DNA of 64,000 nt from Isoptericola halotolerans (GTDB taxonomy: Bacteria > Actinomycetota > Actinomycetes > Actinomycetales > Cellulomonadaceae), in the NCBI RefSeq assembly GCF_003003075.1, contig NZ_PVTX01000003.1:1-64000 (forward strand). Reading direction: 5' to 3'. The notes under the pieces are model-generated. The model saw only the letters and a list, made by a program, of their open reading frames with translations, was not told where the DNA came from and did not search any database. Both the position numbers and the translations under genes were made by a program. Of the stretch, positions 50,527 to 59,716 are shown in pieces; within the stretch, counting starts at the first letter, position 1; every line of letters begins with the position of its first letter.

Positions 50527-51389
50527 GCGATCCCGGTACCTTCCGTCACGTCCTGCGCCCCCTGGTCCGACGACGGCTCGCCCGGCGCGGACGCGGCGCC
50601 CGGAACCTCGACCCGCTCGATCGACGACTCGTCGATCAACGGCGCCGGTGCCGGCCAGTCGCTGCCGCGGCGGCTCACGTCCGTCTCCGAGTGCGCACCG
50701 CAGCCGTGGTCCAGCGAGACCACCTTGCCGTCGTCCGGCGACCACTCGTTGGCGCACACCCCGAACAGCTGGCCCAGAGCACCCTGCAACGGCACGAGGA
50801 ACCCGCAGGAGGTGCACTCCTTCGCCGACGCGACCGCACCCGGCGCCGTCGGGCCGCGCGAGCCGCGGTACCAGCGCTCCGCCGCCTCGTCCCGGCCCTG
50901 CGGGGAGAGCACCCGCTGGCGAGCCAGGGCGAGCTCGTCGATCGCGACCTCGTCGAGCTCCTCGTCCCCCGTCGGCGTCCAGCCCGGCTCCAGGCGGGGG
51001 TCGTCCGCACGGAAGGGGAGGGTGTCCCCCGGCCGCACGTCCCCCGGCCGCAGCCGCTCCGACCACGGCACCCACTCCGGGGCGAGGATCGCCTCGTCAC
51101 CCGGCAGCAGCTCCACCTCGCACACCGTGGCGACGCGGCCGCGCGGCACGCGGGCCAGCGTCACCGTCCAGTGCCAGCCGCGGTAGCCCTTCATGCCCGC
51201 CGCGAAGCGGTGCGACATGAGCCGCTCGCCCTCGGCAGACGTGCCGAGGTGCTCACCGACGTCGTCCGGTGAGGAGGCGACGTCCAGCGCCGCGGCGCGC
51301 GCCAGCTCGACGGCGCCCAGCAGGACGGCGTCGTTCTTGGCCCGCGAGCTCACGCGGCGAGCCCGCACGGGCGCGTCGGCGGTTGCCAT
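50523..51389 (-). CDS. DUF3027 family protein
   Basis: A 288 aa actinobacterial protein of unknown function (DUF3027). Conserved parts are RGWHWTVTLARVPRGRVATVCEVELLPGD, LAPEWVPWSERLRPGDVRPGDTLPF and a putative metal site CTSCGF plus GVCANEWSPDDGKVVSLDHGCGAHSE (Cys/His). The last 40 residues are acidic and disordered. ATG 51389 is used, since the 14 codons before it do not look conserved and GAGAGCGAG lies upstream. It usually stands next to the cold-shock gene, as here, and is coupled to the ATPase gene. Confidence 0.82.
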   Translation of the reverse strand: MATADAPVRARRVSSRAKNDAVLLGAVELARAAALDVASSPDDVGEHLGTSAEGERLMSHRFAAGMKGYRGWHWTVTLARVPRGRVATVCEVELLPGDEAILAPEWVPWSERLRPGDVRPGDTLPFRADDPRLEPGWTPTGDEELDEVAIDELALARQRVLSPQGRDEAAERWYRGSRGPTAPGAVASAKECTSCGFLVPLQGALGQLFGVCANEWSPDDGKVVSLDHGCGAHSETDVSRRGSDWPAPAPLIDESSIERVEVPGAASAPGEPSSDQGAQDVTEGTGIA

Positions 51390-51402
51390 GATCGTCTCGC
51401 TC

Positions 51403-51786
51403 TCAGGAATCGAGGTTGTCGGCGACGGCACGGAGCATCGTGGCGACCCGCTTGCCGGCCTCGCCCTCCGGGTACTTGCCGCGCTTGAGCTGGTCGCCCG
51501 TGCGGTCGAGCACCCGGATGAGGTCCTCCACGATGCCCGCCAGCTCCGACGGCGGCCGACGCTTGGCCTTGACCACCGACGGCTGCGGGTCCAGCAGCGT
51601 CACGGACAGGGCGGAGGGGCCACGTCGCCCGTCCGCCACGCCGAAGTCCACCCGCGTGCCGGGCTTGGGGCTCTGCGCGTCGTCGGGCAGCGCGGAGGCG
51701 TGCAGGAACACCTCACCGCCGTCGTCGTTGGCGATGAAGCCGAATCCACGCTCTGCGTCGTACCACTTGACCTTGCCGGTAGGCAC
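51403..51786 (-). CDS. Cold-shock domain protein with C-terminal extension
   Basis: A 127 aa nucleic-acid binding protein. Residues 1-65 are a cold-shock domain with GKVKWYDAERGFGFIANDDGGEVFLHASAL (RNP1 and RNP2). Residues 70-127 are a helical extension, SELAGIVEDLIRVLDRTGDQLKRGKYPEGE, seen in the longer actinobacterial CspA-type proteins. GTG 51786 gives the usual start VPTGKVKW and has AGAGG upstream; a GTG ten codons earlier is possible. It is 13 bp before the DUF3027 gene in the same direction. Confidence 0.88.
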   Translation of the reverse strand: MPTGKVKWYDAERGFGFIANDDGGEVFLHASALPDDAQSPKPGTRVDFGVADGRRGPSALSVTLLDPQPSVVKAKRRPPSELAGIVEDLIRVLDRTGDQLKRGKYPEGEAGKRVATMLRAVADNLDS

Positions 51787-51899
51787 CTGGACCTCTTCGT
51801 GCTCGTCGTTCTTCACAGCTGCCCGGCCAGACGGCCGAAGCAGTGTCCCAGAGTACCGGGAACTTGAGCGACGGTCCGTCGCAGGACCTCTCGAGATCG

Positions 51900-53402
51900 T
51901 CAGTAGGCGCCCTTGGCACCCAGCACGACCTTGGCCGTCCGGGCCAGGATCAGCAGGTCGCCGAACGGGGTCCAGTTCTCCGCGTAGTACACGTCCAGGC
52001 GCACGGTCTCCTCCCACGGGAGGTCGGAGCGCCCACCCACCTGCCACAGGCCGGTGATGCCGGGCTTGACCAGCAGCCGACGGCGCATGCGCGCCTCGTA
52101 GCGCGAGACCTCCTGCGGCAGCGGCGGGCGCGGCCCCACGAGCGACATCTGGCCGACCAGCACGTTGAAGAGCTGCGGCAGCTCGTCCAGGGAGTAGCGG
52201 CGCAGCATGCGCCCGGCGGGGGTGATGCGCGGGTCGTCCTTGCGCTTGAAGAGCACGCCCGCCCCGTCGTGATCCGACGCCAGGACCTCGTCCTCACGGT
52301 CCGCGCCGACGCGCATGGTGCGGAACTTCAGCATCCGGAACGTCTGGCCGCCGCGGCCCACGCGGTCCTGGCTGTAGAAGACCGGCCCGCGGCTGGTCGT
52401 CGCCACGGCCACGGCGACGGCCACCAGCACGGGCAGGACGAGCAGCGTGATGAGGGCCGCCCCGATCCAGTCCATGATCGTCTTGGCCACGTACTTGGGG
52501 CCCTGGAACCGCGGGGCGTCCACGTGCAGCAGGGAGACGGACTGCTCGGGGGTCACGGTGATCCGCGGGCCGGCGACGTCGGCCAGCTCCGCCATGAGCA
52601 TGAGGTCCACACCCACCGGTTCGAGCTCCCAGCCCAGGCGACGCACCGCCTCGGCGGTCATCCGGTCCGAGCCGGCCACGGCCACGCAGTCCGCGCCCAC
52701 CTGCGCCGCGATCGTCGCCGACCCGTCGAGGTCGGCCAGCACCGGCACCCCGAGCACCTCCTCGCCCGGTCGCGCCTCGCTGGGCGGGGTGCACACCCCG
52801 ACCACCCGGTACCCCGACGGGCGCTCGTTCAGCTCACGGATGAGTCGCTCGGTCTGGTCGCGCAGACCGACGGCGAGGACCGACGTCGTCGACTCCCCCC
52901 GGGCGCGACGGCGGCGCAGCCAGCCACGCCACTGCCAGCGGCCCAGCAGCAGGAAGACCAGACCCAGCGGGAAGGCGACGAGCAGGTAGGTGCGCAGCCC
53001 CGGCCACGACAGGAGGAACCCGCCGAGCGCCAGGACGGCGAAGAAGCGGAGCGTGGCGTTGAAGATCCGCTCGAACTCCTGCGGGCCCGACGCGAAGAGC
53101 CGCACGTCGTACCCGCGGCTCAGCGCGATCGACACCGGCCACACCGCGGTGACGACCACGATGAAGACGAGCTGGTCGCCCCGGAACCCCTGCGCCGGCG
53201 GCCAGGCGCCGTCGAGGTTGTTGGCCAGGACCGCGAGGAACGTCGCCAGCGCCACCAGCACGGCGTCGGTCAGCATCAGCCGACGCCGGTACGCCGACTG
53301 CCAGCTCCCGGCGCGGAACGCCGCCCGCACCTCCCGGAGCCGTGCAGCACGCACACCGGCGAGCGCTCTGCGCGTTCGCTGCTGGACGTCGGTGATGGAC
53401 AC
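51900..53402 (-). CDS. Polyprenyl glycosylphosphotransferase (exopolysaccharide priming enzyme)
   Basis: Starts a glycan by moving a sugar-1-phosphate to undecaprenyl phosphate; 500 aa. Four N-terminal helices and a CoA-binding-like Rossmann part (SVLAVGLRDQTERLIRELNERP) precede the Bac_transf catalytic domain (about 310-500): SQDRVGRGGQTFRMLKFRTM, LRRYSLDELPQLFNVLVGQMSLVGPRP and KPGITGLWQVGGRSDLPW. It resembles WbaP/WcaJ-type enzymes. GAGGAG lies nine bases before the GTG. Three TTTCACCC boxes lie within 150 bp upstream, linking it to the MHYT gene and perhaps the wecC operon. It probably primes one of the window's polymers. Confidence 0.93.
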   Translation of the reverse strand: MSITDVQQRTRRALAGVRAARLREVRAAFRAGSWQSAYRRRLMLTDAVLVALATFLAVLANNLDGAWPPAQGFRGDQLVFIVVVTAVWPVSIALSRGYDVRLFASGPQEFERIFNATLRFFAVLALGGFLLSWPGLRTYLLVAFPLGLVFLLLGRWQWRGWLRRRRARGESTTSVLAVGLRDQTERLIRELNERPSGYRVVGVCTPPSEARPGEEVLGVPVLADLDGSATIAAQVGADCVAVAGSDRMTAEAVRRLGWELEPVGVDLMLMAELADVAGPRITVTPEQSVSLLHVDAPRFQGPKYVAKTIMDWIGAALITLLVLPVLVAVAVAVATTSRGPVFYSQDRVGRGGQTFRMLKFRTMRVGADREDEVLASDHDGAGVLFKRKDDPRITPAGRMLRRYSLDELPQLFNVLVGQMSLVGPRPPLPQEVSRYEARMRRRLLVKPGITGLWQVGGRSDLPWEETVRLDVYYAENWTPFGDLLILARTAKVVLGAKGAY

Positions 53403-53481
53403 GGTGGTTGCTCCTCGAGATGACTTGTTCTGTCATGACTCTAGGAGTGCGGAATCCCGTTGTGGTGCCTTTTCGGGGGCC

Positions 53482-53552
53482 TTTCACCCCGTGTTTCACC
53501 CCCTGCCGAGGGGCAGCGTTTTCCCCGGTCAAGCGCAATTTCACCCGGGTGA
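53482..53552. promoter_or_regulatory. TTTCACCC box cluster upstream of the priming transferase
   Basis: Boxes at 53482-53489, 53494-53501 and 53539-53546; the last is part of TCACCCGGGTGA, a perfect 12 bp palindrome (53541-53552), which shows the site can be an inverted dimer. The cluster fills the 159 bp gap between the divergent ends of the transferase start and the tetR stop. Confidence 0.5.
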
Positions 53553-53561
53553 TGACGGCGG

Positions 53562-54299
53562 CTACAGGCCGATGCCGAGGTCCGCGGCCAGCCGCAGGGC
53601 GACGACGTCGAACCACGCCTCCGGATCGCTCACCGTGTTGGCCAGGTGACCGAACATCTCGAACGAGACGGTGCCCAGCACGGTGGTCCAGGCCATGAGG
53701 GTGCGCACCACCAGCTCGGGCGGCGCGTCCTCGATCAGGCCGCGCGCGGCCACGAAGTCGCGAGCGCCCGCCACGAGCTCGGTGAGGTCGCCCTGCGCCG
53801 TCGGGCTCAGCGGGGGGACGGCGCCGTCGTCGTGCGCGTCGGCCACCACGGCGACCAGGACCAGGACGAGGCGGGTCGCCGGGTCGATCGTGTCCGGCGG
53901 GGCGGCGTACCCAGGCACGGGGGTGCCGTAGAGCAGCCGGAACTCGCCGGGGTGCGTCACGGACCACGTGCGCACGGCGCGGCACGCGGCCAGCCAGCGC
54001 GAGGTGACGTCGGCGCGGTCGGCGACGGCCGCCTCGGCGTCCTCGACGGCGGCGCCGAGCTCGTCGTAGCACTCGACGATGAGCGCGGTGAGCAGAGCGT
54101 CGCGGTTCTCGACGTAGCGGTAGACGGCCGAGGACACCATGCCGACGTCCCGGGCGACGGCGCGCAGCGAGAGGGCCGCCGGGCCGTCCTCCGCGAGACG
54201 GGCACGGGCGGCCGCGAGGATCTCGTGGGTGATGGCCTCGCGGGCGAGCGCTCGGGCCGTGCGCGGCGTGCTGGCGGGTGGGCTGGTCACGTCTCGCAT
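53562..54299 (-). CDS. TetR-family regulator
   Basis: A 245 aa repressor. The HTH reads EILAAARARLAEDGPAALSLRAVARDVGMVSSAVYRYVENRDALLTALI; the C-terminal domain (WLAACRAVRTWSVTHPGEFRLLYGTPVPGY) is the TetR_C_13/WHG-like type. The ATG at 54299 is the best start; GTG 54290 is an alternative with a better-spaced GCGAGG. It is divergent from the epimerase gene, with paired GAGCAnTGnTC sites between them, so it probably represses that gene. Confidence 0.88.
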   Translation of the reverse strand: MRDVTSPPASTPRTARALAREAITHEILAAARARLAEDGPAALSLRAVARDVGMVSSAVYRYVENRDALLTALIVECYDELGAAVEDAEAAVADRADVTSRWLAACRAVRTWSVTHPGEFRLLYGTPVPGYAAPPDTIDPATRLVLVLVAVVADAHDDGAVPPLSPTAQGDLTELVAGARDFVAARGLIEDAPPELVVRTLMAWTTVLGTVSFEMFGHLANTVSDPEAWFDVVALRLAADLGIGL

Positions 54300-54327
54300 C
54301 CTCGCACGGATCGCCGCTCTCTTCCGT

Positions 54328-54386
54328 GAGCAGTGCTCTTGCTTTGCGCTCGAGCGCAGCGCATACTCGAAATGAGAGCACTGTTC
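54328..54386. promoter_or_regulatory. Paired pseudo-palindromic operators
   Basis: GAGCAGTGCTC (54328-54338) and GAGCACTGTTC (54376-54386) are related pseudo-palindromes 48 bp apart in the divergent gap, flanking a CGCTCGAGCG palindrome. They are probably sites for the adjacent TetR protein. Confidence 0.5.
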
Positions 54387-54405
54387 ACTACAAGGAGCAC
54401 TGATC

Positions 54406-55323
54406 ATGGATCGTCATCTCGTCGTCGGCGCCGGCCCCGTGGGCCGGCAGGTCGCCGCCCTGCTCGCCGCCCGTGGCTCGCACGTCACGGTCGCGACCCG
54501 CTCGGGGCGCAGCACCGGGATCGACGGCGTGGAGCACCTCACGCTCGACGCCGCCGACCCCGACGCCCTCGCCCGCGCGGCCGAGCACGCCGCCGTCCTC
54601 TACAACTGCGCCAACCCCACCGACTACACGCAGTGGGACGCCGTGTGGCCGCCGCTGGCCGCGTCGCTCCTGGCGGCCGCCGAGCGCACCGGTGCCGTCT
54701 ACGCCATCACCGGCAACCTGTACCCGTACGGCCCCGTCGACGGCCCCCTGACCGAGGACCTCCCCGACGCCGCGACCGACCACAAGGGCCGGCTGCGCGC
54801 CCGGATGTGGGCCGAGGCCCGCGCCGCCCACGAGGCCGGCCGGCTCCGCGCCGTCGAGGTGCGCGGCTCCGACTACATGGGCCCCGGCGTCGGGCAGAAC
54901 GGCCACATCTCCCGCGTGGTCCCGGCTGCCCTGCGCGGCCGGCGGGCCCACATGATGGGCCGCACCGACCTGCCGCACACCTTTACCGACGTCCGCGACG
55001 TCGCCCGCACCCTGGTCGCCGCCGCCGAGGACCCCGAGGCCCACGGCCGCACCTGGCACGTACCCAGCAACCCGCCCGTCACCCAGCGGCAGGCGCTGAC
55101 CGACGTCCTCGCCACCGTCGGACGGCCCCCGGTGCCCGTCTCCTCGTTGCGCGGCCCCGCGTGGGCCGCCGCCGCGGCCGTCTCGCCGATGCTGCGCGAG
55201 CTGCGCCAGCTCAGCTACCAGTGGGAGGCGCCCTACGTGCTGGACTCCCGGGCGGCGCAGGAACGGTTCGGGATCGCCCCGACACCGTGGGAGGAGGTCT
55301 GCCGCGGGACCGCGGAGGTCTGA
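54406..55323 (+). CDS. NAD-dependent epimerase/dehydratase family protein
   Basis: Extended SDR-like protein of 305 aa. HLVVGAGPVGRQVAALLAARGSHVTVATRSG is the cofactor loop; VLYNCANPTDYTQWD, GAVYAITGNLYPYGPVDGPLTEDLPD and VEVRGSDYMGPG follow. The classical YxxxK is not plain, so it may be an atypical NmrA-like sensor or reductase. AAGGAG precedes the ATG by eight bases. It diverges from a TetR gene with shared operators, so it responds to that regulator's ligand. Confidence 0.78.
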   Translation: MDRHLVVGAGPVGRQVAALLAARGSHVTVATRSGRSTGIDGVEHLTLDAADPDALARAAEHAAVLYNCANPTDYTQWDAVWPPLAASLLAAAERTGAVYAITGNLYPYGPVDGPLTEDLPDAATDHKGRLRARMWAEARAAHEAGRLRAVEVRGSDYMGPGVGQNGHISRVVPAALRGRRAHMMGRTDLPHTFTDVRDVARTLVAAAEDPEAHGRTWHVPSNPPVTQRQALTDVLATVGRPPVPVSSLRGPAWAAAAAVSPMLRELRQLSYQWEAPYVLDSRAAQERFGIAPTPWEEVCRGTAEV

Positions 55324-55371
55324 CCCGCTCGCTCGGCCCGTTCCGGTCGCGGCGCGCCCAGGGACCCGGCG

Positions 55372-55377
55372 TAGCAT
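55372..55377 (+). promoter_or_regulatory. Leaderless -10 box for the helicase-associated gene
   Basis: TAGCAT, seven bases, then ATG 55385. Confidence 0.5.
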
Positions 55378-55384
55378 CGTGCAG

Positions 55385-57706
55385 ATGGCCGGCAGCTTCA
55401 CCGAATGGGTGCGCAACCGCTCGGACGACGAGCTGCTCGAGCTGCTCGCCGCCCGGCCAGACCTCGGCACCCCCGCCCCTTCCACCCTCCGCTCGCTCGC
55501 CGCCCGCGCCGCGAGCCGGACCAGCCTCGACCGCGCCCTGAGCCACCTCGACGCGGGCACGCTGCAGGTCCTCGAGTCGCTGCTCGCGCTGTCCGACGAC
55601 GGCACCCCGGCCCGGCCCGAGCAGGTCGCGGCCGCGATCGGCGCGCCCGAGGCGGGCGCCGCCGTCGGGCACGTGCTGGACGATGCCCGCAGGGCCGCGC
55701 TGGTGTGGGACGACGCGGACGGGGTGCGCCCCACGCCCGGCCTGGAGGACGTGCTCGGCCCGTACCCGGCGGGCCTCGGGCCCGTGCGCGAGGGCGAGCC
55801 GCCCGCACCGGCAGAGCTCCCGCCCGGCGCGCAGCCCATCCTGGACGCGCTGGCGTGGGGCCCGCCCGTGGGCGTCGTGCCGGCACCCGGCACCGGACCA
55901 CGTCGCGCCGTCGACGCCCTGGTCGAGGCCGGGCTGCTGATCCGCTCCGACGCCCGGCACGTGCTGCTCCCGCGCGACGTCGGTCTCTCCCTGCGCGCGG
56001 GACGCACCCACCGCACGCCCGACCTGGACCCGCCCCGCCCCGAGGGCCGCACCGTGCCGACCGCGGGCGCCGACGCCGAGGCCGCGACCGCCGCGCTGGA
56101 GATCGTGCGCCAGGTGGCCCGGCTCATCACCTCCTGGGACGACGCCCCGCCGTCGGTGCTGCGCGCCGGCGGCCTCGGCGTGCGCGACGTCCGCCGCACC
56201 GCCCTGCTGCTCGACACCGACGAGCCCACGGCGGCGTTCGTCGTGGAGCTCGCCGCGAGCGCCGGGCTCGTCGCCGACGACGGCGAGGCGCCGGCGTCGT
56301 ACGTGCCGACCGTCCGCGCCGACACGTGGGAGCAGGCCGACGACGCCGACCGGTGGGCGGAGCTCGTGGCGGCCTGGACGGCGTCGCGTCGCACCCCGTG
56401 GCAGGTGGGCTCGCGCGACGAGAAGGGGACGCTGCGCGCGCCGCTGTCCCCCGACCTGCACCGGCCGTGGGTGGTCAGGCTGCGCGCGGCGGTGCTCGAC
56501 GTGCTGGCGGCCCAGCCGGGCACGGCGCTCGGGCCGGACGAGGTGATGACGGTCCTGCGGTGGCGCTCCCCGCGGGCCGTGCCGTCGGAGGCGGCGCTGG
56601 TCGGGCTGCTGCGCGAGGCGGCCCTGCTCGGGGTGACCGGTGCGGGCGCGCTGTCCTCCCCGGGGCACCTGGTCGCCGCGGGCGACGGTACCCGGGCGAC
56701 GATCGCGGCCGCGCTGCGGCAGGTGCTCCCCGCCGAGGTGGACGAGGTGCTCCTGCAGGGCGACCTCACCGGCATCGTGCCCGGCCGTCCCTCCCCGGGG
56801 CTGTCGCGCCTGCTGGACCAGTCGGCCGACATCGAGTCGCGCGGCGCCGCCACCACCGTCCGCTTCTCCACCGGCTCGGTCACGCGCGCCCTCGACCACG
56901 GCCGCACCGGCGAGGAGCTGCTCGCCGAGCTCGCCGGCCGCTCCCCCGTGCCCGTCCCCCAGCCCCTGGAGTACCTGGTCAAGGACACCGCCCGCCGGCA
57001 CGAGGCGGTACGGGTCGGGTCGGCCACGTCCTACGTGCGCGCCGCCGACCCGACGGCCCTCGCCGGGCTGGCCGAGGACCCGCGGCTCGCCGGACTCGGC
57101 CTGCTGCCGCTCGCACCGACCGTGCTGGCCTCCTCCGTCCCCGCGGCCGAGCTGCACGACACCCTGCGCCGGCACGGCCTCCTCTCGGGTCTGGAGGGCC
57201 CCGACGGTCGGCCGCTCGGCCACGTCCGTCGCACCGTGCGGCTCGACCGCGCCGCCTGGTCGCGCCGACCCGCCACACCCGTCCGCGACACCTCCGCGGA
57301 CGCCCGCGCCGCCGTCGTCGCCCGCCTGCGCCGGGCCACGCCCGGCAGCGACGGGCCGGGCACGGGCACCGGCGCACCCCTCGGGGCCGCAGAGCCGAGC
57401 ACCGTGCCCGACGGCGGCACCCCGGACCGGGCGAGCGCTGCGGACCGCGACGGGCCGCCCCTGGCGGGTACCGTCGTCGGGCCCGGCACCAGCGAGCCGG
57501 GCGACGCCCTGGCGCTGCTGCACGACGCGCTGCGCGACGGACGCACCGTCCTGGTCGAGATGGTGGGCGGCTCCGGCACCCTCGTGCGGCGGGAGCTCAA
57601 GCCGATGCGGCTCGAGGGCGGGCGCCTGCGCGCGCTGGACCCGGTCCGCGAGGCCGAGCTCACCGTCGCCGTCCACCGTATCGCCTCCGTGGAGCCGCTC
57701 GACTGA
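55385..57706 (+). CDS. Helicase-associated (Helicase_C_3) domain protein, XPB partner
   Basis: A 773 aa protein found beside XPB in actinobacteria. It starts MAGSFTEWVRNRSDDELLELLAARPDLGTPAPSTLRSLAARAASR, a conserved N-terminus; winged-helix repeats follow (LDRALSHLDAGTLQVLESLLAL), and LLQGDLTGIVPGRPSPGLSRLLDQSADIESRGAATTVRFSTGSVTRALDHG is the Helicase_C_3 domain. The end (DALRDGRTVLVEMVGGSGTLVRRELKPMRLEGGRL) is a WYL-like barrel. ATG 55385 follows TAGCAT by seven bases (leaderless). It probably loads or controls the XPB helicase made from the next gene. Confidence 0.85.
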   Translation: MAGSFTEWVRNRSDDELLELLAARPDLGTPAPSTLRSLAARAASRTSLDRALSHLDAGTLQVLESLLALSDDGTPARPEQVAAAIGAPEAGAAVGHVLDDARRAALVWDDADGVRPTPGLEDVLGPYPAGLGPVREGEPPAPAELPPGAQPILDALAWGPPVGVVPAPGTGPRRAVDALVEAGLLIRSDARHVLLPRDVGLSLRAGRTHRTPDLDPPRPEGRTVPTAGADAEAATAALEIVRQVARLITSWDDAPPSVLRAGGLGVRDVRRTALLLDTDEPTAAFVVELAASAGLVADDGEAPASYVPTVRADTWEQADDADRWAELVAAWTASRRTPWQVGSRDEKGTLRAPLSPDLHRPWVVRLRAAVLDVLAAQPGTALGPDEVMTVLRWRSPRAVPSEAALVGLLREAALLGVTGAGALSSPGHLVAAGDGTRATIAAALRQVLPAEVDEVLLQGDLTGIVPGRPSPGLSRLLDQSADIESRGAATTVRFSTGSVTRALDHGRTGEELLAELAGRSPVPVPQPLEYLVKDTARRHEAVRVGSATSYVRAADPTALAGLAEDPRLAGLGLLPLAPTVLASSVPAAELHDTLRRHGLLSGLEGPDGRPLGHVRRTVRLDRAAWSRRPATPVRDTSADARAAVVARLRRATPGSDGPGTGTGAPLGAAEPSTVPDGGTPDRASAADRDGPPLAGTVVGPGTSEPGDALALLHDALRDGRTVLVEMVGGSGTLVRRELKPMRLEGGRLRALDPVREAELTVAVHRIASVEPLD

Positions 57707-57781
57707 CGCGGCGGCCGCCCGCGGAACAGGCGCGGACCCCGCGGCGTTGCCACCCTGGACACTCTTACCGGAAGGACCCGC

Positions 57782-59461
57782 ATGCCCGACGGCCCCCTCA
57801 TCGTCCAGAGCGACAAGTCGATCCTGCTGGAGGTCGACCACCCGCAGTCCGGCGACGCACGCCGCGCCATCGCGCCGTTCGCGGAGCTGGAGCGCGCCCC
57901 GGAGCACGTGCACACCTACCGGCTGACCAACCTCGGACTGTGGAACGCGCGCGCCGCCGGCCACGACGCCGAGCAGGTCGTCGACACCCTCATGGCGTAC
58001 TCGCGCTACCCCGTGCCCCACGCGCTGCTGGTGGACGTCGCCGAGACGATGGGCCGCTACGGGCGCCTCACCCTGGCCTCCCACCCCGTGCACGGGCTCG
58101 TGCTGGAGTCCACCGACGCCGCCGTGCTCGCCGAGGTGCTCAAGTCCAAGCGCAGCGCCGGGCTCGTGGGCGAACGCATCGACGACACCACCGTGGCGGT
58201 GCACCCCTCCCAGCGCGGCAACCTCAAGCAGGCGCTGGTCAAGCTCGGCTGGCCGGCCGAGGACCTCGCCGGGTACGTCGACGGCGAGAAGCACGCCATC
58301 ACGCTGTCCCCCACGACCAAGCCCGTCTACCCGGGCGAGGACGCCGCCGCGTGGGAGCCGCGGCCGTACCAGGCGCAGGCCGTCGACGGGTTCTGGCACG
58401 GCGGCTCCGGCGTCGTGGTGCTGCCGTGCGGCGCCGGCAAGACCATCGTCGGCGCGGGCGCCATGGCGAAGTCCGGGACCACCACCCTGATCCTGGTGAC
58501 CAACACCGTCAGCGCGCGGCAGTGGCGCGACGAGCTGATCCGCCGTACCTCGCTCACCGAGGACGAGATCGGCGAGTACTCGGGCTCCCGCAAGGAGATC
58601 CGCCCCGTCACCATCGCGACCTACCAGGTGCTCACCACCAAGCGGAAGGGCGTGTACACCCACCTCGAGCTGCTCGACGCCCGCGACTGGGGGCTCGTCG
58701 TGTACGACGAGGTGCACCTGCTGCCCGCACCGATCTTCCGCATGACGGCGGAGCTGCAGGCCCGCCGCCGGCTGGGCCTCACCGCCACGCTCGTGCGCGA
58801 GGACGGCCGCGAGGACGAGGTGTTCTCCCTCATCGGGCCCAAGCGGTACGACGCCCCGTGGAAGGACATCGAGGCGCAGGGCTACATCGCGCCGGCCGAC
58901 TGCGTCGAGGTCCGCCTGACCCTGCCCCAGCACGAGCGGATGGTCTACGCGACCGCCGAGCCGGAGGACAAGTACCGGCTCGCGGCATGCGCCCCGGGCA
59001 AGAACCGCGTGGTCGAGCAGCTCGTCGCGCAGCACCCGGACGACCAGGTGCTCGTCATCGGGCAGTACATCGACCAGCTCGAGGAGCTCGCTGCGCACCT
59101 CGACGCACCCCTCATCACCGGTGCGACGACGGTCCGCGAGCGCCAGAAGCTGTTCGGCGCGTTCCGGTCGGGCGAGATCTCCCGGCTGGTGGTCTCCAAG
59201 GTCGCCAACTTCTCCATCGACCTGCCCGAGGCGTCCGTGGCGATCCAGGTCTCGGGGTCGTTCGGGTCCCGTCAGGAGGAGGCGCAGCGGCTCGGACGGG
59301 TGATGCGGCCGAAGCAGGACGGCCGCACGGCACACTTCTACGCCGTCGTCGCCCGCGACACCGTGGACCAGGACTTCGCGGCGCACCGCCAGCGGTTCCT
59401 GGCGGAGCAGGGGTACGCCTACCGCATCGTCGACGCCGAGGACCTGGACGTCGTGCAGTAG
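57782..59461 (+). CDS. xpb: DNA repair helicase XPB (ERCC3-type)
   Basis: Superfamily 2 3'-to-5' DNA helicase/translocase of 559 aa. An N-terminal helicase-associated region (1-180) precedes RecA-like domains with YQAQAVDGFW (Q motif), VVLPCGAGKTIVG (Walker A, Lys220), YDEVHLLPAPIFR (Asp309, Glu310, Val311, His312), LTATLVREDGREDE and QEEAQRLGRVMRPK (motif VI). The RED triplet typical of XPB occurs in VREDGRED. GGAAGGA lies upstream of the ATG. The last 26 bases belong to a 64 bp direct repeat. Confidence 0.95.
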   Translation: MPDGPLIVQSDKSILLEVDHPQSGDARRAIAPFAELERAPEHVHTYRLTNLGLWNARAAGHDAEQVVDTLMAYSRYPVPHALLVDVAETMGRYGRLTLASHPVHGLVLESTDAAVLAEVLKSKRSAGLVGERIDDTTVAVHPSQRGNLKQALVKLGWPAEDLAGYVDGEKHAITLSPTTKPVYPGEDAAAWEPRPYQAQAVDGFWHGGSGVVVLPCGAGKTIVGAGAMAKSGTTTLILVTNTVSARQWRDELIRRTSLTEDEIGEYSGSRKEIRPVTIATYQVLTTKRKGVYTHLELLDARDWGLVVYDEVHLLPAPIFRMTAELQARRRLGLTATLVREDGREDEVFSLIGPKRYDAPWKDIEAQGYIAPADCVEVRLTLPQHERMVYATAEPEDKYRLAACAPGKNRVVEQLVAQHPDDQVLVIGQYIDQLEELAAHLDAPLITGATTVRERQKLFGAFRSGEISRLVVSKVANFSIDLPEASVAIQVSGSFGSRQEEAQRLGRVMRPKQDGRTAHFYAVVARDTVDQDFAAHRQRFLAEQGYAYRIVDAEDLDVVQ

Positions 59462-59591
59462 AGGGTGGGGGCCGAGGCACGAGGCACCCGCCCGGCACGG
59501 AACGACGGCCAGGCCCGACCATCGGACCCGAGGACCTGGACGTCGTGCAGTAGAGGGTGGGGGCCGAGGCACGAGGCACCCGCCCGGCACG
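59436..59591. repeat. 64 bp exact direct repeat spanning the xpb stop codon
   Basis: 59436-59499 and 59528-59591 are identical over 64 bases, separated by 28 bases. The first copy holds the last eight codons and stop of xpb (EDLDVVQ, stop) plus downstream sequence; the second repeats both, without the rest of the gene. It looks like a recent tandem duplication. Confidence 0.9.
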
Positions 59592-59623
59592 TGCGGCAGC
59601 GGGTGAAGACCATCGCCCCTCGC

Positions 59624-59653
59624 GCCACGCTCCGTGCGGGCGCGTAGCGTGGC
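59624..59653 (+). terminator. Candidate terminator downstream of xpb
   Basis: GCCACGCT-14 bases-AGCGTGGC can form an eight-base-pair stem about 160 bp after the xpb stop. There is no T-run. Apart from the repeat and this stem I see nothing in 59462-59716. Confidence 0.35.
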
Positions 59654-59716
59654 ACGTGCGTCGTCGCGCCGGTGGCGCGCGGTGCGTCCAGGGTTGCCGC
59701 TGCACGGAGGCCGTCG

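Noticed and set aside
47392-51186. A 1264-codon plus-strand open frame
   Set aside because: It is a shadow of the ATPase and DUF3027 genes on the other strand, which have clear domains and starts.
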